From contig CANMKX010000008.1 in assembly GCA_947498595.1 (NCBI GenBank), positions 62,001 through 126,000 of the forward strand: a stretch of 64,000 bases of DNA, given 5' to 3'. This document shows positions 37,760 through 47,766 of this stretch, in pieces (the first letter of the stretch is position 1; the number at the start of each line of letters is the position of its first letter). Below the pieces are notes generated by a model. That model was not told where the DNA came from. It ran no database searches and saw only the letters and a program-made list of their open reading frames with translations. The DNA is from an uncultured Aquimarina sp. Lineage in GTDB: Bacteria > Bacteroidota > Bacteroidia > Flavobacteriales > Flavobacteriaceae. The translations under genes were made by a program, and so were the position numbers.

Positions 37760-38332
37760 TTATTTTTTTAAAGCTTTTATAGTACTCAAAAACTCTGGAG
37801 TGCAATTGAGATATGAAGCTAATGTATATTGAGGAATTCGTTGTGCAAAATTACCTGTTTCTTTTATAAAGTTTGTATAACGTTCTTCTGTAGATAACTG
37901 AGTTAAGTGCTCAATTCTTCGTTGTGATGCAATGTATGCCTTTTCAGTTATAATTCTAAAAAACCGTTCAAATTTGGGGATATTTATTAATATTTTGTCA
38001 AAAGAACTTTTATCCAAAATTAAAACTTCTGTATCTTCTAGTGCTTGAATATTGATATTTGAAGGAGTTTGATGTATAAAACTATCGTAATTTGTTACCC
38101 ACCATTTATCAATACCATACATAGTTGTATGTTCTTTACCATTAGCGTTAGTATGGTGAAAATGAACAACACCTTTAAGTATAAAGAAGTATTGACTACA
38201 AATTTGTTCTTTTTTTAATAAGAACTCTTTTTTTTGATACACAGTAGGTTTTAATTGAGAGAAAAAGAAAAGCAATTCATTCTCTTCAAAATGTACATAA
38301 CGATTAAGATATGATTTTAATATTTCAAACAT
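37760..38332 (-). CDS. Crp/Fnr-family transcriptional regulator
   Basis: 190 aa. N-terminal cyclic-nucleotide-binding-like beta-roll (QICSQYFFILKGVVHFHH; residues about 20-115), a long helix, then a C-terminal HTH (YTLASYLNCTPEFLSTIKAL). The cAMP phosphate-binding arginine motif of Crp is not evident, so the effector is unknown. This family of short Bacteroidota Crp-like proteins often sits next to AhpD-like genes, as here. Confidence 0.88.
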   Translation of the reverse strand: MFEILKSYLNRYVHFEENELLFFFSQLKPTVYQKKEFLLKKEQICSQYFFILKGVVHFHHTNANGKEHTTMYGIDKWWVTNYDSFIHQTPSNINIQALEDTEVLILDKSSFDKILINIPKFERFFRIITEKAYIASQRRIEHLTQLSTEERYTNFIKETGNFAQRIPQYTLASYLNCTPEFLSTIKALKK

Positions 38333-38345
38333 TGGGGTGGGGTTT

Positions 38346-38383
38346 TAAAAAAAATAAACTCTTACTGTTTAGGTAAGAGTTTA
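38346..38383 (-). terminator. Terminator of the M3 peptidase gene
   Basis: Perfect 11-bp stem taaactcttac / gtaagagttta (38355-38365, 38373-38383), on the minus strand followed by TTTTTTTT. It lies 20 bp after the peptidase stop. Confidence 0.88.
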
Positions 38384-38402
38384 TGGTATAAATTTTAGGG
38401 TA

Positions 38403-40574
38403 TTATTTTTTAGGAACAGGGAAACCTCGATCTCTCATTAGCGCATTGATAGAAGCATCTCGACCTCTAAATTTTCGATATGCATCAGCAGGATCCATTG
38501 CGTTTCTTGGCGCAAATAAGTACTTAACAAGTTTTGCTGCTACTTCTTGATCATAAAAACCATCAGGAGCTTCAGCAAAAGCTTCAGAAGCATCAGATGT
38601 TAATACATCAGCCCACATATAACCATAATATGCAGTTGCGTATCCTTCACCAGAAAATACATGACCAAAATGAGGAGTACGGTGACGCATTACTAATTCT
38701 TTAGGCATTTTTAGAGCTGCCAATGTTTCTTTTTCAAATGCATCAACATCTAAATTTGTAGGATCAACGGTATGTATTTTCATATCGATTAAGGCAGATG
38801 CTAAGTATTCTGTAGTAGCAAATCCTTGGTTAAAAGTAGCTGCTTTTTTGATTTTAGCAACCAAATCTTTTGGAATTACTTCTCCCGTTTTTTGATGTAT
38901 TAAAAATTGATTAATTACTTTATCTGTAGATAACCAACGTTCTAATAATTGAGATTGAAATTCAGTATAATCACGAACTCCACCATTTAACGTTGGATAT
39001 TTTACATTAGAAGAAAAGAAATGAAGTGCATGTCCAAATTCATGGAAAAAAGTGTTAGCATCATCCCATGAAACTAATACAGGCTCCCCTGGAGCAGGTT
39101 TTACAAAATTTGAATTATTAGAAGCTAATACAGTTTTATTACCATCAAATGTAGTATGACTTCTATATGTTGTAGCCCAAGCACCAGAACGTTTACCTTT
39201 TCTAGCAAAAGGATCAAGATACCATAACCCAATATGTTTACCGGTATTTTTATCTGTAACCTCCCATACCTTCACGTCTTCATGAAATACTGGTACACTT
39301 CCTTCTGGAACAGGAGTGAAATTATAATGAAATAATTCTCCAGCCGTAAAAAATAAAGCTTGTGTTAATTTATCTAATTGTAAATATTGTTTTACTTCTT
39401 CAGAATCTAAATCGTACTTCTTTTTTCTTACTTTTTCAGCATAGTAACGATAATCCCAAGGTTCTATAGTAATTTTATCTCCATTAGCGTCTGCTATAGC
39501 TTGCATATCAGCTACCTCTTCGTGCACACGAGCAATTGCAGCAGGCCATACAGCATTCATTAATTTCATTGCATTTTCAGGAGTTTTTGCCATACGATTT
39601 TGTAATCTCCAATCTGCATAATTATCAAAGCCTAATAAACCAACACGTTCTTTACGCAAACGTAAGATTTTGGCGATATTGTCATTATTGTCATGTTTAT
39701 CACCATTATCTCCTCTTGAATAATATGTTTTCCAAACTTTCTCTCTCAAAGCTCTCTCATCAGAGTATGTTAAAAAAGGATCCATTGACGAACGTGTATT
39801 GGTAATGGCGTATTCTCCATCATGTTCACGATCTGTAGCAGCTTTTGCAGCAGCTTTAATAAGAGATTCTGATAAACCACTTAATTGATCCTTGGTAAGA
39901 TATGTTACATAATTCTCTTCGTCAGCCAGAATGTTGTTAGAGAAATTAGTATACAATGTAGAAAGTTCTTTATTTATGGCAGCATAGCGTGCTTTTTTTT
40001 CAGCATCTAATTCGGCACCATTCATGGCAAAACCTTCGTAAGTTAATTGTAAAGTACGTTGTTGATCAGCTGGTAAAGGATTTTCTTGCGCGTGATCGTA
40101 TACAGTTTTTACGCGTTGAAATAATTTTTCGTTTTGAGAAATTTTAGAGTTGAACTCAGAAAGTTTTGGAGCCATTTCTCCTTGAATTTTTCTGAATTCT
40201 GGAGAAGACATATTACTACTCCAAATACCGTAATATGTGAATACACGATTTAAAATACTACCTGCACGTTCCATTGCTTCAATAGTATTTTCAAAAGTAG
40301 GAGCTTCAGGATTGTTCGTTATCGCATCAATTTCTTCTAGATTTAATGCCATTCCTTTTTCCATAGCAGCTTTTACATCACTAACTTGTACTTTGTCAAA
40401 AGCTGGAACTCCTCCATAAGGGCCTGTCCATTTTTCTAACAAAATATTCGTTGTTGCTGGAGTGGGAGTTGTCGTTTTTTCCACCTTTTCTTTTTTTTGA
40501 TTACAACTGGCAAATGCTATTAATACACATAAGCTTGCCGACTTTATAGTAGTCGAAATGTGTTGCTTGGTCAT
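38403..40574 (-). CDS. dcp: M3-family metallopeptidase (peptidyl-dipeptidase Dcp-like lipoprotein)
   Basis: 723 aa. The N-terminal signal ends in a lipobox, AFASC (about Cys24), so this is a periplasmic or outer-membrane lipoprotein. The zinc motif HEFGH is at about residues 511-515 (TFFHEFGHALHFF), with the third ligand glutamate downstream. The helical oligopeptidase fold and length match Dcp/oligopeptidase A. It probably trims peptides released in the periplasm. Flanked by terminators on both sides. Confidence 0.93.
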   Translation of the reverse strand: MTKQHISTTIKSASLCVLIAFASCNQKKEKVEKTTTPTPATTNILLEKWTGPYGGVPAFDKVQVSDVKAAMEKGMALNLEEIDAITNNPEAPTFENTIEAMERAGSILNRVFTYYGIWSSNMSSPEFRKIQGEMAPKLSEFNSKISQNEKLFQRVKTVYDHAQENPLPADQQRTLQLTYEGFAMNGAELDAEKKARYAAINKELSTLYTNFSNNILADEENYVTYLTKDQLSGLSESLIKAAAKAATDREHDGEYAITNTRSSMDPFLTYSDERALREKVWKTYYSRGDNGDKHDNNDNIAKILRLRKERVGLLGFDNYADWRLQNRMAKTPENAMKLMNAVWPAAIARVHEEVADMQAIADANGDKITIEPWDYRYYAEKVRKKKYDLDSEEVKQYLQLDKLTQALFFTAGELFHYNFTPVPEGSVPVFHEDVKVWEVTDKNTGKHIGLWYLDPFARKGKRSGAWATTYRSHTTFDGNKTVLASNNSNFVKPAPGEPVLVSWDDANTFFHEFGHALHFFSSNVKYPTLNGGVRDYTEFQSQLLERWLSTDKVINQFLIHQKTGEVIPKDLVAKIKKAATFNQGFATTEYLASALIDMKIHTVDPTNLDVDAFEKETLAALKMPKELVMRHRTPHFGHVFSGEGYATAYYGYMWADVLTSDASEAFAEAPDGFYDQEVAAKLVKYLFAPRNAMDPADAYRKFRGRDASINALMRDRGFPVPKK

Positions 40575-40684
40575 CGTTTCTATTATTTAGAATTGTAGTC
40601 TAACAAGGTATTAAAAAAATAAATAGCGATTATGTAGATGTTCTATTTTTGGTTTTTTTTAAGAAAATTTAAGGAGATAATAAG

Positions 40685-40718
40685 ACAAAAAAAAGCCCAA
40701 CCATTTAAGTTGAGCTTT
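40685..40718 (-). terminator. Terminator of dnaN
   Basis: Stem aaagcccaac / gttgagcttt (40692-40701, 40709-40718, one mismatch). On the minus strand it is followed by TTTTTTTTGTC. It lies 24 bp after the dnaN stop. Confidence 0.85.
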
Positions 40719-40741
40719 GTGTAATATTTAAAGAAGTAATT

Positions 40742-41860
40742 TTAACTGTTAAGCATAACAGGCATTACTAACATAGTAACTTGTTCTCCCTCGTCTAGTC
40801 CATCAATAGGAGTAAGGATCCCTGCACGATTAGGTAAAGACATTTCTAATTGAACTTCATTAGCATTTAGATTATTCAACATTTCACTTAAGAAACGAGA
40901 ATTAAAACCAATTTGCATATCGTCTCCTTGATAATCACAAGTAAGACGTTCTTCAGCTTTATTAGAATAATCAATATCTTCAGCAGATATATTTAATTCG
41001 GCACCAGCAATTTTTAAACGAATTTGATGCGTAGTTTTATTTGAGAAAATAGAAACTCGACGAACAGAGTTTAAAAACTGAGTACGATCAATAGTTAACT
41101 TATTTGGATTTTCTTTAGGAATTACAGCTTCATAATTTGGGTATTTACCGTCAATCAAACGACAAATTAACTGTGTATTATCAAAAGAAAATTTTGCATT
41201 AGCTTCATTATATTCTATAAGAACATCAGCTTCATTACCTGCTAAAATACCTTTCAAAAGATTCAAAGGTTTTTTAGGCATGATAAATTCTGCAGATTGA
41301 GAAGCTTTTACATCTTCTCGAGCATATTTAACCAATTTATGAGCATCAGTGGCAACAAATGTTAAGTTTTCTGTAGAAAACTGAAAGAATACTCCACTCA
41401 TAACAGGGCGTAAATCATCATTACCAGAAGCAAAGATAGTTTTACTAATTGCAGTAGATAATATTTCTCCAGAAATTGTTGTAGCACTAGGATCTTCTAG
41501 TTCTACAGCTCTAGGAAATTCCTCTCCATTAGCATAGGCAAGTGCATACTTACCATGATTAGAACTAATCTCAATAGTATTGTTATCTTCAACAATAAAT
41601 GTAAGTGGTTGTTCTGGAAAAGTTTTTAAGGTATCCAAAAGTAATTTTGCTGGTACAGCAATTGTTCCTTCATCACCTGATTCTACATCTAATTTTGCCG
41701 ACATTGTAGTTTCTAAATCCGAAGCAGAAACGGTTAATGTGTTATGATTAAGTTCAAATAGAAAATTATCAAGAATCGGAAGAGTATTACTGTTATTAAT
41801 GACTCCACCTAACACTTGTAATTGTTTCAATAAATATGAACTGGATACTATAAATTTCAT
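40742..41860 (-). CDS. dnaN: DNA polymerase III beta sliding clamp
   Basis: Ring clamp giving processivity to the replicase, 372 aa. The three-domain pattern is seen: FIVSSSYLLKQLQVLGGVI at the start, ATDAHKLVKYAR in domain 2, and the C-terminal peptide-binding pocket region ending VTMLVMPVML. Length and order are normal. A -7-like TATATTTG lies at 41894 to 41887 on the minus strand. In many bacteria dnaN sits beside dnaA; here they are about 32 kb apart. Confidence 0.97.
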   Translation of the reverse strand: MKFIVSSSYLLKQLQVLGGVINNSNTLPILDNFLFELNHNTLTVSASDLETTMSAKLDVESGDEGTIAVPAKLLLDTLKTFPEQPLTFIVEDNNTIEISSNHGKYALAYANGEEFPRAVELEDPSATTISGEILSTAISKTIFASGNDDLRPVMSGVFFQFSTENLTFVATDAHKLVKYAREDVKASQSAEFIMPKKPLNLLKGILAGNEADVLIEYNEANAKFSFDNTQLICRLIDGKYPNYEAVIPKENPNKLTIDRTQFLNSVRRVSIFSNKTTHQIRLKIAGAELNISAEDIDYSNKAEERLTCDYQGDDMQIGFNSRFLSEMLNNLNANEVQLEMSLPNRAGILTPIDGLDEGEQVTMLVMPVMLNS

Positions 41861-42046
41861 GTTTTGATAGTTATCTAGAGTTTACGCAAATATACCTTTT
41901 TTATGCATAAGAATAATGGATAACAAGTATACATTACCTTATTTTTTGTAATTGAGAATCGCATAAAAAAATGGTATGCAAATTCTACGAAATATAGGCC
42001 GAAAATAGCACTTTTGAAAGAAAAACTTGTATTATATACTAAAATT

Positions 42047-44437
42047 TTAACGTGTATATTTCCTTTTTCTCAAATAAGTAAAAATAAAGCCTAGTAAAGC
42101 AAGTAAAAAGAGTGGTAATACTAAGTTGATTATTTGCCATTTACTGCGTTGAATTGCTGTTTTTTCGATATTTAAAAATGGAATTACAATATCTTTACTT
42201 CTCACAGTAATTAAACCAGTATCATCTAAAAGATAATTAACCGTGTTCAATAAAAAATCTTTATTCCCAAAAGTAGTATAGGTATATTGATCATACCCTA
42301 AAGCTAATGGTTGTCCTTTTCGAATTTGATTTTTGATAACATCTCCATCAGCTATTACAACCATTTTTGAAGTTTTACCTAGATCTTTGGCATCGTCAAT
42401 TTTTATTGGTTTGATACGATTTTTGAAAGCCGATTTAAAATTTCCTTCTAATAATACAGCTAAAGACTGTTTACCTTTAGAATAACTTTCTAAATTAGGC
42501 TTTTCTCGAATGATGTCAATTTTAATTTCTTTAGGAACTCCTTCTAACTTTGTTTTATCAGAACTAGATAATAATATCGTTTTTTTGATATCATTTTTAA
42601 GCGTATCTATCTGATTTGAGAATTCAAACTTAACAGCTTCTATATTTTTAACAATAGGGTGATTTGAAGAGTTTTTGGATAAAGATGCATAAAACCATGG
42701 GTATGGAGTAAATTGTGTGTCATTACCTTGACCTGTAGCAAGAATTAAAGGGTTAGAATATAAATCATTTACCAATACAGGGTTTATTCTAAAACCATAA
42801 GAGAAAAAAGCATCTTTAAGATTTAAATCTTTATAATAAGCCAATGTACTTCCTGTAGGATTGAATAAACTATCAAGTTCTATAGATACACTTTCTATTA
42901 AATGCAATGCATTTCCTCCGTTCATTAAGTGTTGATCTAAAGCATATTTTTCTTTGTCAGTAAAAGGTTGTGTAGGTTTAGCATTGATGATTAAATCATA
43001 ATCCTTTAAATCATTTATTGTTTTTTCTGGATTTGTATTAATCGAATCCAATGTAAAAGCACCTACGAAGTAATATTCTTGTAATGTTTTTACAAAATCG
43101 GCTATTTTAATATCAGGTAATTGGCCATTCCCTTTAAGCATGGCAATTTTCTTCTTTTTTGGATATATTAACTTATTAAAATTATCAGCAAAAGCATATT
43201 CTAATTCTTGAACAGAGTTATTTACACGATCTGTAGTTTTTGCTCCAATGGTGTTTTTTAGTAATGGAATCTTAACGCTACGATTTTGATAATTAGCAAT
43301 AGCCCAGGGAACTACAACTTCTGTAGCCGTTTTTCCGTTTTCTTGTACACTCACCTCTAATGGTGTTAAACCAAATTGTTGTAATTGCTTTAAAACAGCT
43401 GTTCTATCTTCTTCTCCTTCAAAAGGATCTGTAAAAGTGTATTTAACATTAGGATTGATCGCATTAAATTCTTCAAGTAATTGACGCGTTTCTGACTGTA
43501 AACGTTTAAATTCTGAAGGAAAATTACCTTTTAACAATACATCAATAATGATAGGTGTATTAGCATCTAATATAATATTTTCGGATGCAGTAGATAAAGT
43601 AAAACGTTGATCTTGTGTGAGATCAAATCTATTGTAGAATGAGTTTCCTAAACTATTAATTAGTAGTGTAAGAATGCATACAATTGCTATAGGACGAAAA
43701 AATGTTTTTAACGGTTTTTGTGTTAAAAAAGCATTCGAAAGAACAAGAAAAAGGGTTGTAATACTTAAAAAATAAAAAACATCTCTAGTATCTATAACGC
43801 CACTATTAATTCGCTCATAATGTAGTTGCATTCCCCATTGTTCAATGATATAATCCCATGATCCTAAGATGTCATAATTAGCTAAACCGCTAAACCCAAA
43901 ATAAAAAATAAAGGATAAAAAAACAGCGACTAAAAACGAAATTATTTGATTATTAGATAATGCAGAAGAAAAAATACCAATAGCAGTATATGTTGTACAA
44001 AGTAATAGCAAACCTATATAGGATCCCAAAGTACTCCCATAATCAATATTACCTATAGGATTACCTAATTGAAAAATAGTAAAAACATATGACAGACTAG
44101 GAAGTAAAGCAATACCAATTAATAATAAAGCCCCTAAATATTTACCTAAAATAAGCTGAGTAGCGTTGAATGGTTTAGTTAATAAAAGCTCAAGAGTACC
44201 TAATTTATTTTCCTCAGAAAAACTACGCATTGTGATTGCCGGAATTAAGAAAGTTAGAATCCATGGCGCTATCTGAAAGAAAGGAGATAAATCTGCAAAA
44301 CCACTATCAAGAATATTGAATTCACCTTTGAAAATCCATAGAAATAGACCATTTAAAATTAAAAAAATGGCAATTACAAGATAGCCTACAGTTGAAGCAA
44401 AAAAGGTGTTGATTTCTTTACGTATTAATGCAAACAT
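42047..44437 (-). CDS. gldF-gldG: GldF-GldG fusion: gliding motility ABC transporter permease and accessory subunit
   Basis: 796 aa in one continuous frame. Residues 1-240 are GldF: ABC-2 permease with about six helices (IRKEINTFFASTVGYL ... MRSFSEENKLGTLELLLTKPF). Residues about 245-796 are GldG: a membrane helix (IAIVCILTLLINSLGN), the motif NRFDLTQDQRFTLS, a large periplasmic domain, and a C-terminal helix ending in KRKYTR. GldF and GldG are usually separate proteins; together with the ATPase GldA (not in this window) they are needed for gliding. The junction is near 43717. A genuine fusion is favoured since no start-like ATG is at the joint. Confidence 0.9.
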   Translation of the reverse strand: MFALIRKEINTFFASTVGYLVIAIFLILNGLFLWIFKGEFNILDSGFADLSPFFQIAPWILTFLIPAITMRSFSEENKLGTLELLLTKPFNATQLILGKYLGALLLIGIALLPSLSYVFTIFQLGNPIGNIDYGSTLGSYIGLLLLCTTYTAIGIFSSALSNNQIISFLVAVFLSFIFYFGFSGLANYDILGSWDYIIEQWGMQLHYERINSGVIDTRDVFYFLSITTLFLVLSNAFLTQKPLKTFFRPIAIVCILTLLINSLGNSFYNRFDLTQDQRFTLSTASENIILDANTPIIIDVLLKGNFPSEFKRLQSETRQLLEEFNAINPNVKYTFTDPFEGEEDRTAVLKQLQQFGLTPLEVSVQENGKTATEVVVPWAIANYQNRSVKIPLLKNTIGAKTTDRVNNSVQELEYAFADNFNKLIYPKKKKIAMLKGNGQLPDIKIADFVKTLQEYYFVGAFTLDSINTNPEKTINDLKDYDLIINAKPTQPFTDKEKYALDQHLMNGGNALHLIESVSIELDSLFNPTGSTLAYYKDLNLKDAFFSYGFRINPVLVNDLYSNPLILATGQGNDTQFTPYPWFYASLSKNSSNHPIVKNIEAVKFEFSNQIDTLKNDIKKTILLSSSDKTKLEGVPKEIKIDIIREKPNLESYSKGKQSLAVLLEGNFKSAFKNRIKPIKIDDAKDLGKTSKMVVIADGDVIKNQIRKGQPLALGYDQYTYTTFGNKDFLLNTVNYLLDDTGLITVRSKDIVIPFLNIEKTAIQRSKWQIINLVLPLFLLALLGFIFTYLRKRKYTR

Positions 44438-44489
44438 AGTTAAGTTTTGAACTTTAAATTAAATTATAGAATAGCGAAACAAAATACAA

Positions 44490-44786
44490 TTATTCAACAT
44501 TGACAACTTGAAGAACACTCCAAGCTTCAGGTTTTTGATTAAATTTAGATTTTGTATTAGCCCAAACGTTTTTAAATAACGCAGAATCTCGATACTTATT
44601 TAAATGCGTTTCAGATTCCCAATAACTATATGTGAAAAATTGATTAGGATTATGTTTATCTTGAAGTAATTCTAAATGAGAACATCCTTCAAAATGTCTT
44701 ATTTTTTCTTTAGAATTATTAAATAAATTTAAAAAGTTTTCTATTTCAGAAGGGATAAATCCCATTTTAACAATACGTATAATCAT
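44490..44786 (-). CDS. Antibiotic biosynthesis monooxygenase (ABM)-domain protein
   Basis: 98 aa dimeric alpha/beta-barrel of the ABM family: IIRIVKMGF at the start, FEGCSHLELLQD, FFTYSYWESETHLNKYR, then a C-terminal helix. Family members include small monooxygenases, haem-degrading enzymes and proteins without known activity. No cofactor ligands can be assigned. The start overlaps the SAM hydrolase stop by 4 nt, so translation is coupled. Confidence 0.88.
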   Translation of the reverse strand: MIIRIVKMGFIPSEIENFLNLFNNSKEKIRHFEGCSHLELLQDKHNPNQFFTYSYWESETHLNKYRDSALFKNVWANTKSKFNQKPEAWSVLQVVNVE

Positions 44787-45619
44787 TCTTCTTCAAAATT
44801 AATACTTACAGTATCACGATAGCGTAACCCAAATAAGCTAGAAGCTCCACCTACAGTTTTTGGATTACTTTTATAAATAGCCAATTCTAAATAACCAGAA
44901 GAGTTGAAAATAGCAATTTTTTTACCATCCTCTTCACGTTTACTTTTTTCGACATTAAAATTAATAGCACTACTATAACTATTATAAATAGCATCAAAAA
45001 CGGCAGTACGAGCTGTAATTTTAAAAGCTCGATCTTTTCGGATATCATCAAAAAGATTGCGAGTAATATTCGTAATTAAATTTCCGTAATTATCAATATA
45101 AATAATACTTCCAACAATTTGTTTATTCCCTAAATTAACGATAGGAGTAATTCCTTTAATTGTTTTTATAGTAGAAATATGTTTTCCAATAATCTCTAAA
45201 GTTCCACCTCTAGCAATGTGACATGCTACAGTAACAAATACATCCAAAACAGGGAAATTGGATTTGACACTTCCAGGTAAATTAATCTCAACAATTTTCT
45301 CAGGTAAATATTCTGAAGCAATAAGAGACATTAGTCCATTATTAGCACAAATAAAATAATGACCATCTAATGCAATGGCAATATGTTCATTTTCTGGGTG
45401 CAATTCGCTATCAATTCCTATAATATGAATACTCCCCTTAGGAAAGTTTTTATAGGCGTTTTGTATGATGTATGCAGCTTCGGTAATATGAAAAGGAGAA
45501 ACTTCATGAGAGATGTCTACCACCCTTGCATCTGGTAACTCACAATATATTGCGCCTTTAACAGCAGCAGCAAAGTGATCTTTCGTTCCAAAATCTGTTG
45601 TTAAGGTAATTATAGACAT
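44783..45619 (-). CDS. S-adenosyl-L-methionine hydrolase (adenosine-forming), DUF62
   Basis: 278 aa SAM hydroxide adenosyltransferase, cleaving SAM to adenosine and methionine. The N-terminal ITLTTDFGTKDHFAAAVKG and the region HIIGIDSELHPENEHI are family signatures; the C-terminal domain carries a beta-barrel. Related to the chlorinase/fluorinase fold, but the halide loops are absent. It heads a two-gene unit with the ABM gene and is divergent from phoH (109-bp gap). Confidence 0.93.
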   Translation of the reverse strand: MSIITLTTDFGTKDHFAAAVKGAIYCELPDARVVDISHEVSPFHITEAAYIIQNAYKNFPKGSIHIIGIDSELHPENEHIAIALDGHYFICANNGLMSLIASEYLPEKIVEINLPGSVKSNFPVLDVFVTVACHIARGGTLEIIGKHISTIKTIKGITPIVNLGNKQIVGSIIYIDNYGNLITNITRNLFDDIRKDRAFKITARTAVFDAIYNSYSSAINFNVEKSKREEDGKKIAIFNSSGYLELAIYKSNPKTVGGASSLFGLRYRDTVSINFEEE

Positions 45620-45728
45620 TTAAATGAATTGTTGCTATTTTATAACTTTAAAGCAATTAAAAATATGTAAATTTGTTGAGCAAACTTAGTTAATACTATA
45701 AACAAATCATACTAAAATTTGTATACTT

Positions 45729-46682
45729 TTGAACGAACTGATAATTGAACTTACCGAAATTAGCCCAAGAGAGTTTTTTGGACTTCAAAATACAAACATT
45801 CAACTACTAAAAAAATATTTTCCAAAACTGAAGATTATTGCACGTGGAAGTAAGATAAAAGTCTACGGAGATGAGCAGATGTTGGAAGAATTTGATAAGA
45901 GATTTAATATGATCTTAGATCATTTTATCAAATATAATAAACTAGACGAAAATGTTATTGAACGAATTTTAACGAGCGATAGCAAGGCAGATTATGAAAC
46001 ATCATCCAAAAGTGATGAAATTCTAGTTCATGGAGTAGGAGGTAAGTTGATCAAAGCTCAAACAGCTAATCAACGTAAGTTGGTAGAACTAATGGGACGT
46101 AATGATATGGTTTTTGCGATTGGGCCAGCAGGAACAGGAAAAACATACACAGGAGTAGCATTAGCTGTAAAAGCATTGAAAGAAAAACAGGTAAAGCGTA
46201 TTATATTAACGAGACCTGCTGTAGAAGCTGGAGAAAATTTAGGTTTTTTACCTGGTGATATGAAAGAAAAATTAGATCCATATATGCAACCACTATACGA
46301 TGCATTGCGAGATATGATACCAGCAGAGAAATTAGAAAGTTTTATAGAAAAAGGAGTTATACAAATAGCACCTATGGCATTTATGCGTGGGAGAACTCTT
46401 GATAATGCATTTGTAATTTTGGATGAAGCACAAAATACAACGCATGCTCAAATGAAAATGTTTTTGACCCGTATGGGAAAGCATGCAAAATTTATGATTA
46501 CTGGAGATCCTGGTCAAATTGATTTGCCTAGACGTGTTATTTCTGGATTAAAAGAAGCCTTATTGGTTTTGAAAGATGTTAAAGGAATCGGAATGATATT
46601 CCTTGATGATAAAGATGTGATTCGACATCGATTAGTAAGAAAAGTAATTGAAGCTTATAAAGCAATAGAAAATAGAGATTAA
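45729..46682 (+). CDS. PhoH-like ATPase
   Basis: 317 aa. KH-like N-terminal part followed by the PhoH P-loop GPAGTGKTYTGVAL (about residues 135-148) and Walker B VILDEAQNTTHAQMKMFLTRMG, then GDPGQIDLP. It is a predicted RNA-linked ATPase, often partnered with the endonuclease YbeY. Start is TTG at 45729; MNELIIELTEISPREFFG matches other PhoH N-termini, and no ATG gives that sequence. A TAnnTTTG element (45724-45731) overlaps the start codon, so the promoter is uncertain. Confidence 0.93.
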   Translation: MNELIIELTEISPREFFGLQNTNIQLLKKYFPKLKIIARGSKIKVYGDEQMLEEFDKRFNMILDHFIKYNKLDENVIERILTSDSKADYETSSKSDEILVHGVGGKLIKAQTANQRKLVELMGRNDMVFAIGPAGTGKTYTGVALAVKALKEKQVKRIILTRPAVEAGENLGFLPGDMKEKLDPYMQPLYDALRDMIPAEKLESFIEKGVIQIAPMAFMRGRTLDNAFVILDEAQNTTHAQMKMFLTRMGKHAKFMITGDPGQIDLPRRVISGLKEALLVLKDVKGIGMIFLDDKDVIRHRLVRKVIEAYKAIENRD

Positions 46683-46689
46683 TTAATAA

Positions 46690-46730
46690 AGTTGATAGTT
46701 AAGCGTCGGTAATCGCAAGAACTATCGACC
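46690..46730 (+). promoter_or_regulatory. Hairpin in the purC leader
   Basis: gttgatagtt (46691-46700) pairs with aactatcgac (46720-46729); an inner helix is possible with gcg/cgc in between. The structure ends 36 bp before the purC ATG at 46766. No U run follows at once, so it may be a leader structure or a weak phoH terminator. Confidence 0.35.
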
Positions 46731-46765
46731 TACTAAAAATCGACTTTCATTCCTAAGCCAACAAA

Positions 46766-47719
46766 ATGAATACGATTACCCGATCAGATTACAAGTTTCC
46801 AAAACAAAAGTCTATTTATAAAGGAAAAGTAAGAGAAGTATATACAATCGAGGATGATCTCCTTGTAATGATAGCTACTGATCGACTTTCTGCTTTTGAT
46901 GTAGTAATGCCTAAAGGAATTCCTTTTAAAGGACAAATATTAAATCAGATTGCGACGAAAATGATGAAAGCAACTGAGGATCTTGTCCCTAATTGGTTAG
47001 TTGCTACTCCAGATCCAAATGTAGCTATAGGACATCGATGTGAACCTTTTAAAGTAGAAATGGTGATTAGAGGATATCTTTCTGGTCATGCAGCGAGAGA
47101 ATATAAAATAGGTAAAAGATTACTTTGTGGAGTAACTATGCCTGATGGACTTAAAGAAAATGATAAATTTCCTGAGCCAATTATCACGCCATCTACAAAA
47201 GCAGCTAATGGAGAGCATGATGAAGATATTTCTAGAGAAGAAATTTTAGCACAAGAAATTGTTACCGAAGAAGATTATTTAGTTTTAGAAGAATATACTC
47301 GAAAACTTTTTGAAAGAGGAACTGAATTAGCAGCTGCTAGAGGGCTAATTTTGGTTGATACTAAGTATGAATTTGGAAAAACAAAAGATGGAAAAATCGT
47401 TTTGATCGATGAGATTCATACACCAGATTCTTCTCGATATTTTTATAAAGAAGGATATGAAGAACGCCAGACTAAAGGGGAAGCACAAAAACAATTATCT
47501 AAGGAGTTTGTTAGACAGTGGCTTATCCAAAATGGATTTCAAGGAAAAGAAGGGCAGCAAATACCTGAAATGGACGAAGCTTATATCCAATCAGTGTCTG
47601 ATCGTTATATAGAGTTATACGAAAATATCACAGGAGAACCTTTTGTGAAATCTGATGTTTCTAATATCGAAAAACGAATAGAAAATAACGTATTAGATTA
47701 TTTAAGTAAAAAAAATTAA
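46766..47719 (+). CDS. purC: Phosphoribosylaminoimidazole-succinocarboxamide synthase
   Basis: SAICAR synthase of purine synthesis: couples CAIR with aspartate using ATP. 317 aa. ATP-grasp-like fold: [28 protein letters not shown] at the start, [16 protein letters not shown] (substrate loop), [13 protein letters not shown] (Mg site). The longer form (about 310 aa) is normal for this phylum. It follows phoH by 84 bp, with a possible structured leader in between. Confidence 0.96.
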   Translation: MNTITRSDYKFPKQKSIYKGKVREVYTIEDDLLVMIATDRLSAFDVVMPKGIPFKGQILNQIATKMMKATEDLVPNWLVATPDPNVAIGHRCEPFKVEMVIRGYLSGHAAREYKIGKRLLCGVTMPDGLKENDKFPEPIITPSTKAANGEHDEDISREEILAQEIVTEEDYLVLEEYTRKLFERGTELAAARGLILVDTKYEFGKTKDGKIVLIDEIHTPDSSRYFYKEGYEERQTKGEAQKQLSKEFVRQWLIQNGFQGKEGQQIPEMDEAYIQSVSDRYIELYENITGEPFVKSDVSNIEKRIENNVLDYLSKKN

Positions 47720-47728
47720 ATAAAGCAT

Positions 47729-47766
47729 AAAAAAACCATTTAAATCCTTTTTAGATGGTTTTTTAT
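47729..47766. terminator. Bidirectional terminator between purC and cupin gene
   Basis: Stem aaaaaccat ... atggttttt flanked by A and T runs (47731-47765), with an inner A/T-rich helix. Confidence 0.8.
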
